Below, piece by piece: positions 35,255 through 45,863 of a stretch of DNA of 64,000 nt. Source of the DNA: Thereva unica (taxonomy: Eukaryota; Arthropoda; Insecta; Diptera; Therevidae). Under the pieces are notes generated by a model. The model searched no databases. It was not told the origin of the DNA and saw only the letters and a list, made by a program, of their open reading frames with translations. Numbering within the stretch: the first letter of the stretch is position 1; each line of letters starts with the position of its first letter. The stretch is from positions 125,942,310-126,006,309 of the forward strand of contig OX465282.1 in the NCBI GenBank assembly GCA_949987705.1, in the 5' to 3' direction. Position numbers and translations under genes: made by a program.

Positions 35255-36148
35255 ATGTCCTCAACGAACAAGGAATTGGTAAGTAGACATTTACCTTTTT
35301 ATGTAAAATGGCGATTGAATGCAAATTTGCAGGTGAGGGTCACAAGGCCAACGCACCTGACTAAAAAAGTATCGCAGCGAATAATTTGCACGAGGGCGAT
35401 CTGCCCCCGGCCCGGGTACGTCTCGGATGTAGCCTTGATGGCCCTGTTAGGGGATGCCATCAAGCGGGTCCCTACGTACGGCACATCATGGAAAGCTGTC
35501 TCCGAGCTGAAAAAGTATCTCGATGCGCAGGACTTTAACGTATCATGTGATAGAATCAAGAGAGCCTTGCAGATGCTGCGTAAAGCCAGGATCCCAATGT
35601 TAGCAGTTCCGGATCTTCTTCCAAACTTCAAGAAGCAAATTTTTGTAGGCGAATGTATATTTAACTTATCACTAGCGGTGACCGAGATAAATATAAAAAT
35701 AGGATCAACAAAGCCGGCTGTCGGCATGGAGATCGCTTTATTGGCCTCGTTCTCTAGTCAAGGATTCCTCCATTCTGAAGTGATTGTCGGCCGTATTAAC
35801 ACTTGGCATTTCAAGAGATTCCTAAACAGAATCCTCAAGAAATTAAACAACAGCAGGGACTTGAGCGGCGCACGCTTCTTAATGGACGTTTCATATTTAC
35901 ATTACACCAACGAAATTCAACGGCTCATTTGCAACTCGACCTATGGCATTAGCTATTTCCAGCGGACATCAACAATTTTGGAGCCAATACGGAAGATATT
36001 TCGTAAAGTTGAAATGAATGCCAAGCGATTGTTGAAATCCAATGGCCAAATGGTCATAGTCGACATAATACGGCATAGTCTCGATGCAATAACCCCGCAG
36101 GAGTTTACGGTTATTTTTAAGGAAGCAGAGAACCTTAGTGTCACATGA
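35255..36148 (+). CDS. Transposase-derived DDE_3-like protein, candidate domesticated gene
   Basis: An unbroken frame of 297 codons, ATG at 35255, TGA at 36146. Residues 130-260 follow the IS630/Tc1-type DDE fold: FVGECIFNLSL (usual F-DE-GFN), GFLHSEVIVGRINTWHFKRF, FLMDVSYLH (usual VMDN..FH), and ILEPIRKIFRK (usual LNPIE..F.K). Only the middle Asp (D211) is kept; the first acid is Gly132 and the third Arg246, so catalysis should be lost. Residues 74-110 could form a helical DNA-binding unit. A canonical 54-bp intron (35279-35332, GTAAGT...TTTGCAG) after codon 8 gives 279 residues; retention stays in frame. AATAAA follows at 36219. Intact reading, intron and dead triad suggest exaptation; a decayed transposon copy is the alternative. 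Confidence 0.55.
   Translation: MSSTNKELVSRHLPFYVKWRLNANLQVRVTRPTHLTKKVSQRIICTRAICPRPGYVSDVALMALLGDAIKRVPTYGTSWKAVSELKKYLDAQDFNVSCDRIKRALQMLRKARIPMLAVPDLLPNFKKQIFVGECIFNLSLAVTEINIKIGSTKPAVGMEIALLASFSSQGFLHSEVIVGRINTWHFKRFLNRILKKLNNSRDLSGARFLMDVSYLHYTNEIQRLICNSTYGISYFQRTSTILEPIRKIFRKVEMNAKRLLKSNGQMVIVDIIRHSLDAITPQEFTVIFKEAENLSVT
35279..35332 (+). other. Candidate 54-bp phase-0 intron
   Basis: TTG|GTAAGT at the 5' end and AATTTGCAG|GTG at the 3' end. Length is divisible by three and has no stop in frame, so spliced and unspliced products would both be in frame. The size is typical of short fly introns. Confidence 0.6.
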
Positions 36149-36218
36149 GAATGTGAGTTTTAACGTCTTGCATATTTATTTTCCTTTTTTTTTGGCTTTT
36201 CTGTTTATCTGTTCTGTG

Positions 36219-36224
36219 AATAAA
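36219..36224 (+). terminator. Poly(A) signal AATAAA
   Basis: AATAAA 71 bp after the stop codon of the candidate gene, followed by T-rich sequence. Further AATAAATAAATAA lies near 36279. Confidence 0.5.
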
Positions 36225-36467
36225 AGTTATGTTTTTTTTATATAAAATTTAATTGTTGAAAAATGTATGTCTTTTGTTAAATAAATAAATAATTTTGGAA
36301 TATTGAGGATATTATTTATTACATCATCGGATGGCATCGCTACATAAGCCATTCACTTTGTGCAGACGTTCAGCTTCTTGCTAGGTCCTCCTATCTTACG
36401 TTGTCCGACCAGTGGGTTTTTGTCGCCTTTTAGGATTACCTTCAGACCTTTTTGGCATTCTACTTTC

Positions 36468-36510
36468 GTCTAGACCAGTGGTCGGCAAACTGCGGCTCGC
36501 GAGCCTCATG
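36468..36510. mobile_element. hAT-like terminal repeat
   Basis: CAGTGGTCGGCAAACTGCGG begins at 36476, a well-known hAT end type, preceded by GTCTAGAC. The same 8 bases recur at 38794-38801 after TTTGCCTG, which could be a damaged right end. Confidence 0.55.
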
Positions 36511-36889
36511 TGGCTCTTTCATCTGCTAAGCGTGACTATTCCACAAAATACCATGTGGGGATGGCTCATGCACTAAAGGCGGTTTACGGCCGAATTATAA
36601 TGGCTCCCGGCCTTAGGTTTGACTGCATTGCTAGGAGAAAGGCCGGCAGAAACTTGTTTTGCAAATTAATTGATGGGAAGGGTCAAAACACAACCTCAAA
36701 TTTGTGTGGGAAAGTCTGATTTATAGATACGTAAAACTTTTTTAAAAACTTCACTTCAACTCAATTATACAACTCAACCCGCGTATATGAGACGAAATAT
36801 CAACTCGAGGCAGGTAGGAGAGCTAAGTTGAGTTTGATGGATCCAGTTTCTACTCGAGCCCGGTTTATGACTGGGTTTGACCTGAGCTG

Positions 36890-38440
36890 AACCTAGTCAT
36901 AAACGGGGTAATGGTTCTTGTCAGATTGGAATTCTTCCCATTCCTCTCTGGTAGCGATTCTGCAGAACTTTAATTTTCCGACTATGTAGTGAGTAGGTCC
37001 TGATACCATTTCTTGTGGTAGAGAGTACAGTATATTGCTGTGCCTATTGGTCTTCTCGAACCAGCAAACCGGAGGGTGGTACAGGCTGCCTGCTGTCATG
37101 TAGGGCACTTTCGAGACTTCACCAGTGGTAGCTACCTTTTTGGTGACGGTACCATATTGGTAAGCTGATCAGGGTTGGTATGGTTAGTTTTTGCCGACTG
37201 ATAGATGTAAAATACCCACTCTAAAAAAATCCGAAATCTAAAAACTATCGTAACGTCAAAAACGTAAATATTTTTCAAACTACCACTTCAACCATCACAC
37301 GAATATGGTTCCTATGGTGAGACTCTCGCTACTTTACCGGTGAATATTCGAACATGGTGAGTGGTAACTTATGGTAAGTGATCAATATTCGAACATGGTA
37401 AATTAGCTGCTGGTTCGACCGGTAGCTACCATGACGTATTCTCGAAAGTGCCCGTATATACTACATTGAGTTGAATTGAATTTGCGTCTCTCATCAGAGG
37501 TGCTGCTGTCAATTAAATTCAACTACTGAACTTGCGACTAGACTATATGCATAGTATCAACTCAATACAGGTAGCAGAGCCGAGTCGAGTTCAGTCGTCC
37601 CTAATTCAATGCGATTCGGATATGTAGTAGGACTCGGGTTCAACCAGAGTTCAACTCATCATGTACACGTACTAATTGTCAACCGCTGCATCTGAGCTTG
37701 TAGATGCTAAATCCCTCTCAACCTAGATGACTGTTAGTTCAACCAAGCCCTCTCTAAGTTTTTCCTCGGAGTCAGTCTGTTCGTTAGATGAAGCTGATTT
37801 GAAAACCTTTATCGATGCCTGCCTTAGTCCAAAATGGAGTTTATAGCCAATTCTTTCGAGTCTTTCTAGGCACTCGTGGTTAGACCAGGCTGCTACTATT
37901 TCACTGGGGTTCCTCGGCCATGAGAACCTTCCAAAGCGCGGAACGCACTCAAGCAATTCCCCCATCACGAACTACATGATCATCTCTGGTATTTTGGCCT
38001 CGATGTCGGCTCAGAGATGGTCCGGGAGTTTGTCGTTACTAGAATTGGCATCCGCTAGAGCCATTAGAAGGTTGTCCTTCACTACTTCGCTCATTGTTCT
38101 GCTACCAGTTGAGCCTGCTTGTTGGGCTCCTGAAGTGGAAGCTTTCCCTACTATGGTTGGTCTCGAGAGCTTTTTCCTTTTTGGTCATTATTTGAAGGTG
38201 CTGAGCTATCTTCCCGGGATCTCTCCTTTAATGCGGGAGATTACCGCTCCTGCTGTCCTTCCATTCTGAAGCGCTTTCCATTCCCCAACGACTGCTTGAA
38301 ATTTCGCTTTGTTGGTTTTGCGATTGTACCTTCTCTTGCGGATGGGCGCTCGTGATCTCTGTTTCTCGCCTGTGGTTATGTTACCTGACTTTGAAGTATT
38401 GTGATTGGTTGGTAAAGCCAGAGTTAGCGATTGCTCCACT
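36890..38440 (-). pseudogene. Possible gag-like retroelement debris
   Basis: Reverse-strand frames at 38439-38206, 37968-37723 and 37108-36893 contain compositionally protein-like phrases: LADASSNDKLPDHLWADIEA, GRFSWPRNPSEIVAAWSNHE, CLERLERIGYKLHFGLRQAS. They recall gag-like or DUF4780-type retroelement proteins but the match is weak. Stops lie between frames, and a MITE (37103-37454) interrupts. Confidence 0.3.
37101..37456. mobile_element. MITE (about 352 bp) with GGGCACTTTCGAGA ends
   Basis: GGGCACTTTCGAGA at 37103 and its complement TCTCGAAAGTGCCC ending 37453, each followed inward by GGTAGCTACC-type words. TA flanks both sides. The interior repeats 'aatattcgaacatggt'. TA duplication suggests Tc1/mariner mobilisation, but this is not certain. 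Confidence 0.7.
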
Positions 38441-38803
38441 TGGACCTAGCTGAGACTCCCCGAGGGGAAAGGTTCGTAGTCATTGGTCCTAGTCCTTGCC
38501 CGGGAATCAGCGGGGACCTTTTGCGACCAGCTTGATTATGCCCACAGATTAGCTATTCAGCCTTCCGCACGATACCTTCACACCTTGGCTTTAAAGTCGC
38601 GACACAACTACGGGTACGGCCGGCACCGCTTTTGCTGCTTGTGGTAATGTCTTCCAAAGTGAAGCGTTGTGTAGTGAACAAAGATGTAGTTTCGTGAATT
38701 GAGAAAGGTATGTTGAGATTGATTGATTGTAAATTGTTGTAAAAGTTGTTGTAAAAGTTGATATTTGGCTATGTTGACAAATGAATTTGCCTGGTCTAGA
38801 CTA

Positions 38804-38946
38804 ATACCCTCGACACACCAGCACTCTTAATCTTGATTATGACGTCAGAATGACGTAGACTGCATTTTATTTCCATATCTTTTGTATGGGTCTACGTCAT
38901 TTTGATGTCATAATCAAGATTAAGAGTGCTGGTGTGTCGAGGGTAT
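38804..38946. mobile_element. Hairpin MITE (about 140 bp)
   Basis: CCCTCGACACACCAGCACTC starts at 38807 and pairs with the right half ending 38943; the arms are about 55 bp with two mismatches. TA lies on both sides. Almost the whole element is two arms, as in Tc1/mariner-type foldback MITEs. Confidence 0.75.
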
Positions 38947-38949
38947 AAA

Positions 38950-40398
38950 TGCCATCTCATTCATATGAACTTATGTATATTTTGTGCTATTCTTCTCTAT
39001 TGTCCCTAAAACCAGGGATCTACTATGTATTCGGATCGGAATGTAAGTCAATCGGGAGTGTTCCACAATTCGATTTTTATCGAATATATACTCGAAATCG
39101 ACATTTTGACCAACTTCATTTATATGACATATGAGGGGTCTAGATTCAGAAGTTAAAAAAAGTCGTTAAATCTTTTTATATCTTGTTTTTTTCGTCAATA
39201 GTTTAAAACTCGTAAATGATTGAGGTTTAAGTTTATTATCGAGTCGTGATTGCTAACATGTCAATGTTGGTCTTTTTCCCTAGTTGTTATGTACTTTTAG
39301 CGTCATTGGTGCTACAAATTTTCGCATTGAAAGGTAAGGAACTTAGTTTCTGCCACACGTACCTATGTATATTGTCATCATAATGATCCAATTAACGTTA
39401 CCTACCGATAAACTATGGAAAGTTTGCTACGACCAGTTATTTTTATAGTGTACTGAAATATAAATAATGTATGTACCTATACATTTTTTGGGTGATCTTA
39501 TTAAAGCCACCGACAGTTAGACACAATAAATGCTATAATAGTCTTTTGGCCTAAGCTTTTACAAAATGATTGAAAAAATAATAGGAATAATATCGCAGGT
39601 CAGATTTAATGGAGTCGTTAAACTGTTACGAGCTGATGGATTTAATTTTGGTTAGGGGAAGCATTTAGGAAAGCTATAAATCTCTGATGGACCATTACCT
39701 AAATTGTGAATAGGTTTATAGATTTTGATATTGCCAATAAAACGTTTTTCCACTAAAGACCATAGACCCGTATCGTCCGATTTTTTAAGCCAAAATTGGG
39801 TTTAACGCAGTCTGAAGGAGAATCGCATTGTTTATAATGAGGATGACAATTCAGCCAAAGGAAAAAGTCGATATGTAGCATTGTCTTTTGAAGTTCTACA
39901 AAAGTCTGAATTCTGAACGTGCACAAAAACATAATAAGTATTCAATGTCCAGACTGTGCTGGTAGTAAAGATCAAAGCACTATCGGATAACACAGAAACG
40001 ATTTTACCCTCAGAGTTCCGATGGTAACAAATAGTTTTCCGAAAAGTGTGATTAAATGGAAATGGATCCAGTTTGCCAAATTAACAAGACTATGATGATG
40101 GCTGTTCCGCGTAGAGGTGCACATGTAAAAAAAAGTAGTCTCATGAATTCCCATATGTCGTTGGGCTCAAGGCCAAAAGGTCCAACTGCACCAAACTTTT
40201 ATTTATGGGCTTGTTGTAAGCAAGAGATTTATGGTTATGTAGACCCCAATAAAAAGGTGACAAAGCATCGATAGTAATCGCTTCGGAAGTAATGTTACCG
40301 CATTGATGTGTTTTAACGCACGATGGTTAATTTGTTGAATATGCTATATGTTGTTATTGGAGTTATTAATGGAATTAGCAAAGAAATTGTTGTTTTGG
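38950..40398. other. Unassigned stretch
   Basis: No gene or repeat ends recognised; the frame at 40056-40274 lacks motifs. Confidence 0.4.
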
Positions 40399-40650
40399 AA
40401 ACTTAGTTTAAAGTGTTTTATGTACAGTATGTCACAGATAAAGTCGGAAAGACACATTGAGCATGTTTGAATTCCAATATCTCAGAAAATAAAACAGTTA
40501 CTCATTTACTTTCTTAGCGAAATTGTTTACTGTTATCTAGGCTATAATGAACAAAAGAAAATAAAACAATTAAACCGTTATTCATTTTTCTAAGAAAACT
40601 GACGATTTTTGCCCTCACAGCTAAAGTCGGAACATAATAAAACACAATGA

Positions 40651-42645
40651 CTAATATTTTGTTGGGAGTCCACGTTGATCAATAGTGGCTCTTAAACGTT
40701 TTGGGATCGAGTCGACCAATTTCCGGCAGAATTCGGGCTCTATTTTGTCCCATTCCTCCTGCAGGACCGTCTTCATGTCCCTTATGTTGGAATAACTCCT
40801 TGCCGCCATTTTAACTTTAAGTTTTTGCCACAAATGCTCGATAACGTTCAGATCAGGAGACTGGGCTGGAGTTTTGATGACCTTTGGACACTTGTACAGG
40901 AGCCATTCCTTAACAATGAGCGCGCAATGCTTCGGATCATTATCCTGATAGAAATGAAAGCTATCTAAAATTCCCAATTTCTCAGCGCTTTGCCTGACAT
41001 TCTTCTTCAGAATGTCAAGATACATAAATCTGTCCATTGTGCCGTCTATAAAATGAAGATTCCCTACACTGGAAGCTGACATGCAGCCCCAGACCTTTAC
41101 CGATCCTCCGCCATGTTTCATCACGGTTGGCCTCAAATGTTGTTTTCTGAGTTGGGTGTTGGGTTCACGCCACACAAATCGATGTCCGTCTGATCCGAAC
41201 ACGTTGAATTTGCTCTCATCGGTGAAAAGGATCTAAAAAAAGTAAAAACATCTCATATACGGCATTTTAACACGAATATAGTAACATTACGACAGAGAGC
41301 GACAATCCTCTTATTCGGGGAGCGTTCTACCCGAACTCTGAATATTACAAAGCAGCTTGTGAACGCGGGTTTATCCCCCCAGAAGCATTTATTTACCTAG
41401 ATTCCAAAAAATTGGTTCAGGATGATTCGGGGTTGCCCCTCTTATATCACATGTATCGCAATGCATATGATAAGCGAGTGCGTGCTATTGAAGAAGGCAG
41501 AGAAGTACAGGATCTCCTGAGGTTCAGCACGCGAATCCCAGAAAAAGATAAAAAAGAGGCCTCCAATGCCAGTAATTTATACTGGTGGCTGGAGGATCCC
41601 CCATAGTTGGGTATTTGCCCTCTCTAATTAAATTATAGAATATTTTGGAATGCATGCTAGTTTTAAAAGATTGGCTTAGTACTTAGATAGGGTTTAGTTC
41701 TAGTTTTTACTCTGTAATGAAGCTAGATTTAAGTAAGTCTAGGTTAGTGGTGCGAGCTTCCACGAGCTATTGTTATTTCTTGTAGCTCAAGCCCGTGGAA
41801 GCTCGTCGCCTGGACGGGGGTCACCCGAGAGAATTCAACTCTGCTGCCCCCCGCCCAGATAGGTTTCTTAGAGTTTAGTTAGTTTGTAGAATAGACTAAG
41901 TTAGCTTAAGTTTTATACAAAATAACTAATATAGCACCTAAGTTTTTGCTTTTTAAAATTTTTCTTAGGATTAAAAATAATATATAATATGAAAATAAAG
42001 AAGAAAAAAATAAATTTTAGCCGAAAGGCATAAGTTAAATTAAGATATAGATTAATTTAGAGTGCCTGCTGAGGGCCAGTAAGTTAGATAGATTAGAATA
42101 GGTTAGAATAATTAACTTTAAGCGTTTAGTTAAATTTATATTAGGATAGTCGTTAAGTCAAATAAACGCTTTTTAAAAACTAAAAAAAAAATTACATTAT
42201 TCCAGAATGATGGGCCCTTCTTAATGTACTCTTTGGCAAATTTGACTCGAGCGATTTGGTTTTTTTTTGATACTAAGGGCTTTTTAACTGCAACCCTACC
42301 GTTTAGTCCATTGCTCCTCAACACTCTTCTAACGGTTTCAGGATGAACTGACACACCGCTTTCATCCTTTATCAAGGTCACCAGTTTGCGTGCCGACAAA
42401 TGTGGGTCTTTCTTGACTTCTCTTAAAATAAATTTCTCGTCAAAATTGTTTAATTTTTTGTCAGATCGCGTTTTTCTTGTTTTATTTTCAATTTGTCCAG
42501 TCGTTTTATATCTTTTAATAACATCCCATACAGTAGAATAACTTTTGTTTAATAATTTCGCGATATCACCCGCAGTTTTCCCTTCACAAAATTTATCTAT
42601 TATAATTTTTCTTTCACAAATTGTGGTTTGCTTTACTTTCCGCAT
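40651..42645 (-). CDS. Tc1-type DD34E transposase, interrupted by a 963-bp intron-like segment
   Basis: Cut-and-paste transposase. Exon-like part 1 (42645-42196) starts MRKVKQTTICERK; it holds the paired helix-turn-helix region: DKFCEGKTAGDIAKLLNKSY and VHPETVRRVLRSNGL. Part 2 (41232-40651) holds the catalytic domain: ILFTDESKFNVFGSDG (first Asp), GGGSVKVWGCMSA, FYQDNDPKH (second Asp), TPAQSPDLNVIEHLWQKLK (Glu). Joining 42196 to 41232 gives 343 residues without stops, the usual length, and FWNNILFTDES matches the family consensus exactly. All catalytic residues are present. Loss of one terminal repeat should prevent its own mobility. Confidence 0.82.
41233..42195 (-). other. 963-bp intron-like segment in the Tc1 transposase
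   Basis: On the transposase strand it starts AAT|GTAATTTTTTTT and ends ACTTTTTTTAG|ATC, good donor, polypyrimidine tract and acceptor. Removal keeps frame (963 = 321 codons) and restores consensus length. No target duplication is evident. On the + strand it carries an ORF (41271-41606), a GAGCTTCCACG stem-loop at 41758-41802, and an AATAAA with an A-run near its end, so it could alternatively be an inserted retrocopy. Confidence 0.65.
41271..41606 (+). CDS. Unknown ORF antisense in the Tc1 intron-like segment
   Basis: An open frame of 111 codons with no early ATG reads ...ESDNPLIRGAFYPNSEYYKA, then ACERGFIPPEAFIYLDSKKL, YHMYRNAYDKRVRAIEEG, and ends NASNLYWWLEDPP and stop. Composition is that of a real globular protein end, with charged helices and aromatic residues. 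An acceptor-like ATTACGACAG precedes AGCGAC near 41300, so it could be a last exon. I recognise no family. Confidence 0.4.
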   Translation, partial: HEYSNITTESDNPLIRGAFYPNSEYYKAACERGFIPPEAFIYLDSKKLVQDDSGLPLLYHMYRNAYDKRVRAIEEGREVQDLLRFSTRIPEKDKKEASNASNLYWWLEDPP

Positions 42646-42699
42646 TTTAATTGCTTTCAGAGGAGGATACAAACTTAGTTTAAAGTGTGTTATGTATGT

Positions 42700-44550
42700 G
42701 TATGTGCTAAACAGAAAACTTTGTAATTAAGGTAGGTATTGTCAAGATAATTAAAATTGTAGTGAAGAACCCAATTTTGAAAAAGAAAAGGACCATTTTC
42801 ATTACAATCTTACGTACATATATATTTATGTATACCTTTGAATAATAAAACTATGATGTTGGGCAACTTTAACGCTAAGTCGTCCATTAGACGATAGGTT
42901 TTGCTATTAATTTTGCCACAGTCACTGTTATTACTCACGGAAAACCTACCGTCTAAAGTGATGACTGATCTTGAATAATTTTAAAATCAGTTCAACATTT
43001 TTGTGAGAACTAAAGTTGTAGAGCATTGCGACAAGTACAGACTAGTAGTACAAACTGTGATTTATAAGCTTACTTTTCACACAAGAGGATAAGACTGACT
43101 GAATAATATTAGCGACATTAGATCAGAACTAGTTGCAGCCAAAGCAAGGCGGAAGGATTTTGAACTAGTGTTGTGTAGGATTATACAATGAGTTTGAAAG
43201 AGTTGCCTCTTTTTTTCTTTTGAGCCAGTACAAGGTCATACTTAAATGAGGCGAAGTGCCATTGTAATACTAGAATGACAAAAACAAACGAATTAAAGAA
43301 AGAAAGAAAGAAAGTAAATACCAGTGAAGAGCCGAGAATTTGATTCTAACATGCATTAAACTTCTTCAGAGTGTGTAAAAACATATGCCTCCATAATGTA
43401 TATTTATATTTTACAATCCCACCTCCCCTAATTTCAAGTTGGAAATTTCGTAACAGCAAAAGAAGTAAGATAGAAGAAATCCATGCTTCTCTACTACGTA
43501 ATATACAATCATCTCATTTACCTCACTCGATACACGCTCGTACCAGTAGGATATTATTTTTAAACTGGGACATTTCAAGTCCTCAGTACAATTTACGATC
43601 CTGCAAGGGAGAAATGTACTACCTCATGTATGTAGGCCCGGCTCAACTCTACACTGAATGAACGAATGAACTGAAGAATATAGGCACAAACAGCTTGTGT
43701 TAGCACATTAAGTGGCGACTGTATTTTAAACGTTTTTCTGTGTCCGTTGCCGCCATCGCCACTGTTTTTTGTTCAAAGAAAAAAAACTACTTTAAAACAA
43801 ATGAAAATTATTGAACACCATTTGGCCTCCAATTACAGCACACACTGATAAAAAGAAGCAAAAGAGCAAAGTTCACTTTGTAATTATAATTCACTTTTAT
43901 TTGAATAATTCAGTTTTATATTTTAGGTACACAATTCAAAATAAAAATATATAAATAATCAATATAATTCACTGAATCAATGTCATTAGATTTGAAGATA
44001 TTTTAAACATTTAAGAGCTTTGCAGTTATTAGAGAAAATAATAAATAAGAATTATAGAAAGGGTTAGTTTATAAGCTTGGCTTGAGTTAAAGTTTACTAT
44101 ATTCACTCGATGTGAACATCCACTCAAAATATTATATATAATTAATCACCCTCATCAACGTTGTTAGCTAGAAAATACAATCCACTTAATCACCTCAACA
44201 ACGATGGAAACTAAATATCAAATTAATTAAAATCCTCATCCACGTTGAAAACTAAATCACTTCAAGTTTAAAGCAGAGAAACGAAATTAAAAATATTATT
44301 GTAACAAATCAAGGAAATCGTAAAAAAATCGTTCACCATATCAAATATTATTTATTTAAAGAAGAAAAGGAAAATTATGAAATATGAATATTGTATTGTG
44401 GTAATTAAGTACTCACCTGACCTTGAAAGTTGGCCTTGAACTTTAATTTGTTTGTGGACAAAGAGGATTGTTTGGTCAAGGTCAAAGGAGAGAGGAATTA
44501 GGAATTACTGTTCATAGTTTGTTCTCGTGAACAGGGAAAGGAAAAGTTGT
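42700..44550. other. Unassigned stretch
   Basis: No supportable gene. A short AAAG repeat lies at 43297-43316. The frame at 43371-43661 is motif-free. AT-rich from 43860 on. Confidence 0.4.
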
Positions 44551-44557
44551 TAATATT

Positions 44558-44898
44558 AGTTCTCGGTCTATTCCCGAGAAATGAGAAAAAATTAGTAATA
44601 ATAGTTCTCGGTCTATTCCCGAGAACTAAGGAAGAAATTAGTAATAATAGTAGTTCTCGGTCTATTCCCGAGAACTAAGGAAAATTAATAAATAATAGTT
44701 CTCGGTCCATTCCCGAGAACTAAAGGAAAAATTAATAATAATAGTTCTCGGTCTATTCCCGAGAACTAAGGAAAATTAGTAATAATAGTTCTCGGTCCAT
44801 TCCCGAGAACTAAAGGAAAATTAGTAATGATAGTTCTCGGTCTATTCCCGAGAACTAAGGAAAAATTAGGAATAGTTCTTGGTCTATTCCCAAGAACT
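44558..44898. repeat. Eight-unit tandem array of hairpins
   Basis: Units of about 45 bp each carry AGTTCTCGG, a 7-base loop TCTATTC or TCCATTC, and CCGAGAACT, separated by AT-rich AAGGAAAATTAGTAATAAT spacers. Hairpins start near 44558, 44603, 44652, 44697, 44743, 44787, 44832 and 44874. The stems are conserved more than the spacers. Unit 1 has a broken stem (CCGAGAAAT); unit 8 carries paired changes. Confidence 0.9.
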
Positions 44899-44899
44899 T

Positions 44900-45860
44900 T
44901 AAAATGGAGGAAGGAAATATAAAATTGAGGCCAACTTACCCTCGAGGCGCTCGGTATCCAAAGAGAGGAAGATTCATGGGTGCAACGATTTTTGTTAACT
45001 CACTTGAATTCGATTCAAGTGGGGATAGAAATATATAACGGGATGACTGAAGTGATGTTTGTTTGAATAATGCAAGTGGGAATGAAAATTTTAATTATGC
45101 ATGTGTTGAGGTGAGAAGTGTTACCAGAGTAAATATTTACTTGAGTGAATGTATGAATTTTTGAGTGAATGTTCTTAAGAAAATTTTGGTTTCTTAAAGT
45201 TAAATTAGTATCAATGATCATGATGTCAAATGATGCTACTCGATGTCCATTTCATCCAAAGATGATATTAATTGTCGATAAGTTCTTGATGTTCTCTTGT
45301 TAGAGCTGAATGACCGTGATTGTTTCTTCATAATTGCCCGGAAGTATATGTAACTGCACCTGGCTTCCTAATGCGGCTCTATTTTTCTGAAATAAAAAGG
45401 ATTAACGTGCCCTAAGGTGATATGGTGAAAGAAGAAGGAAAAGAAAACATGAAAGATAAACCAGGGAGATTTATTTTATGTTGTGAAGAATTGAACAGCC
45501 ACCGCCACCCGCAGCCACCACAATCTGTTTGTGCCTTAAGAAGACCCCAGGAATCTATGAGGCAGCTACTGATTTAAAAAGGGTATTTTTACTGGCAGTA
45601 TGACAGGATAAATACAGACCGAGAAAATATGTGAAGGCTCTTCTGCATTAATGTAACTAGAGAACTTCAGCTTCAATTTGTGACACTAGAAAAGAAGAAG
45701 AACCCAATTTGGATGGTCCCGAAGAATATCTGATGATAAAAACACCCAGAAATTCAAATGATTTCCTGTAACTGCAAATTTCTTATGTTTGGGAAAAACA
45801 CTGACCTGGACCACCCTATATGTAATTGAAATTAATCTTCAATTGATGTATTGAATTTTG
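44900..45860. other. Unassigned stretch
   Basis: Nothing coding recognised between the hairpin array and the Transib-like element. Confidence 0.4.
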
Positions 45861-45863
45861 CAA

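Larger units (their letters stand above)
40399..42696 (-). mobile_element. Tc1-like transposon with one terminal repeat lost
   Basis: Left end: TA then CAGTATGTCACAGATAAAGT (40425), with a second binding-site-like copy CACAGCTAAAGTCGGAACAT at about 40615, an inverted/direct-repeat arrangement. The reverse-strand transposase fills the interior. The right terminal repeat is missing: after the transposase start region the sequence enters a 26-bp copy of the left flank (40399-40424 repeated at 42671-42696, one mismatch). Confidence 0.82.

Noticed and set aside
44558..44898. CRISPR array
   Set aside because: Repeats are 25-bp palindromes with AT-rich, mutually similar spacers in an insect-like genome; spacers are not unique.
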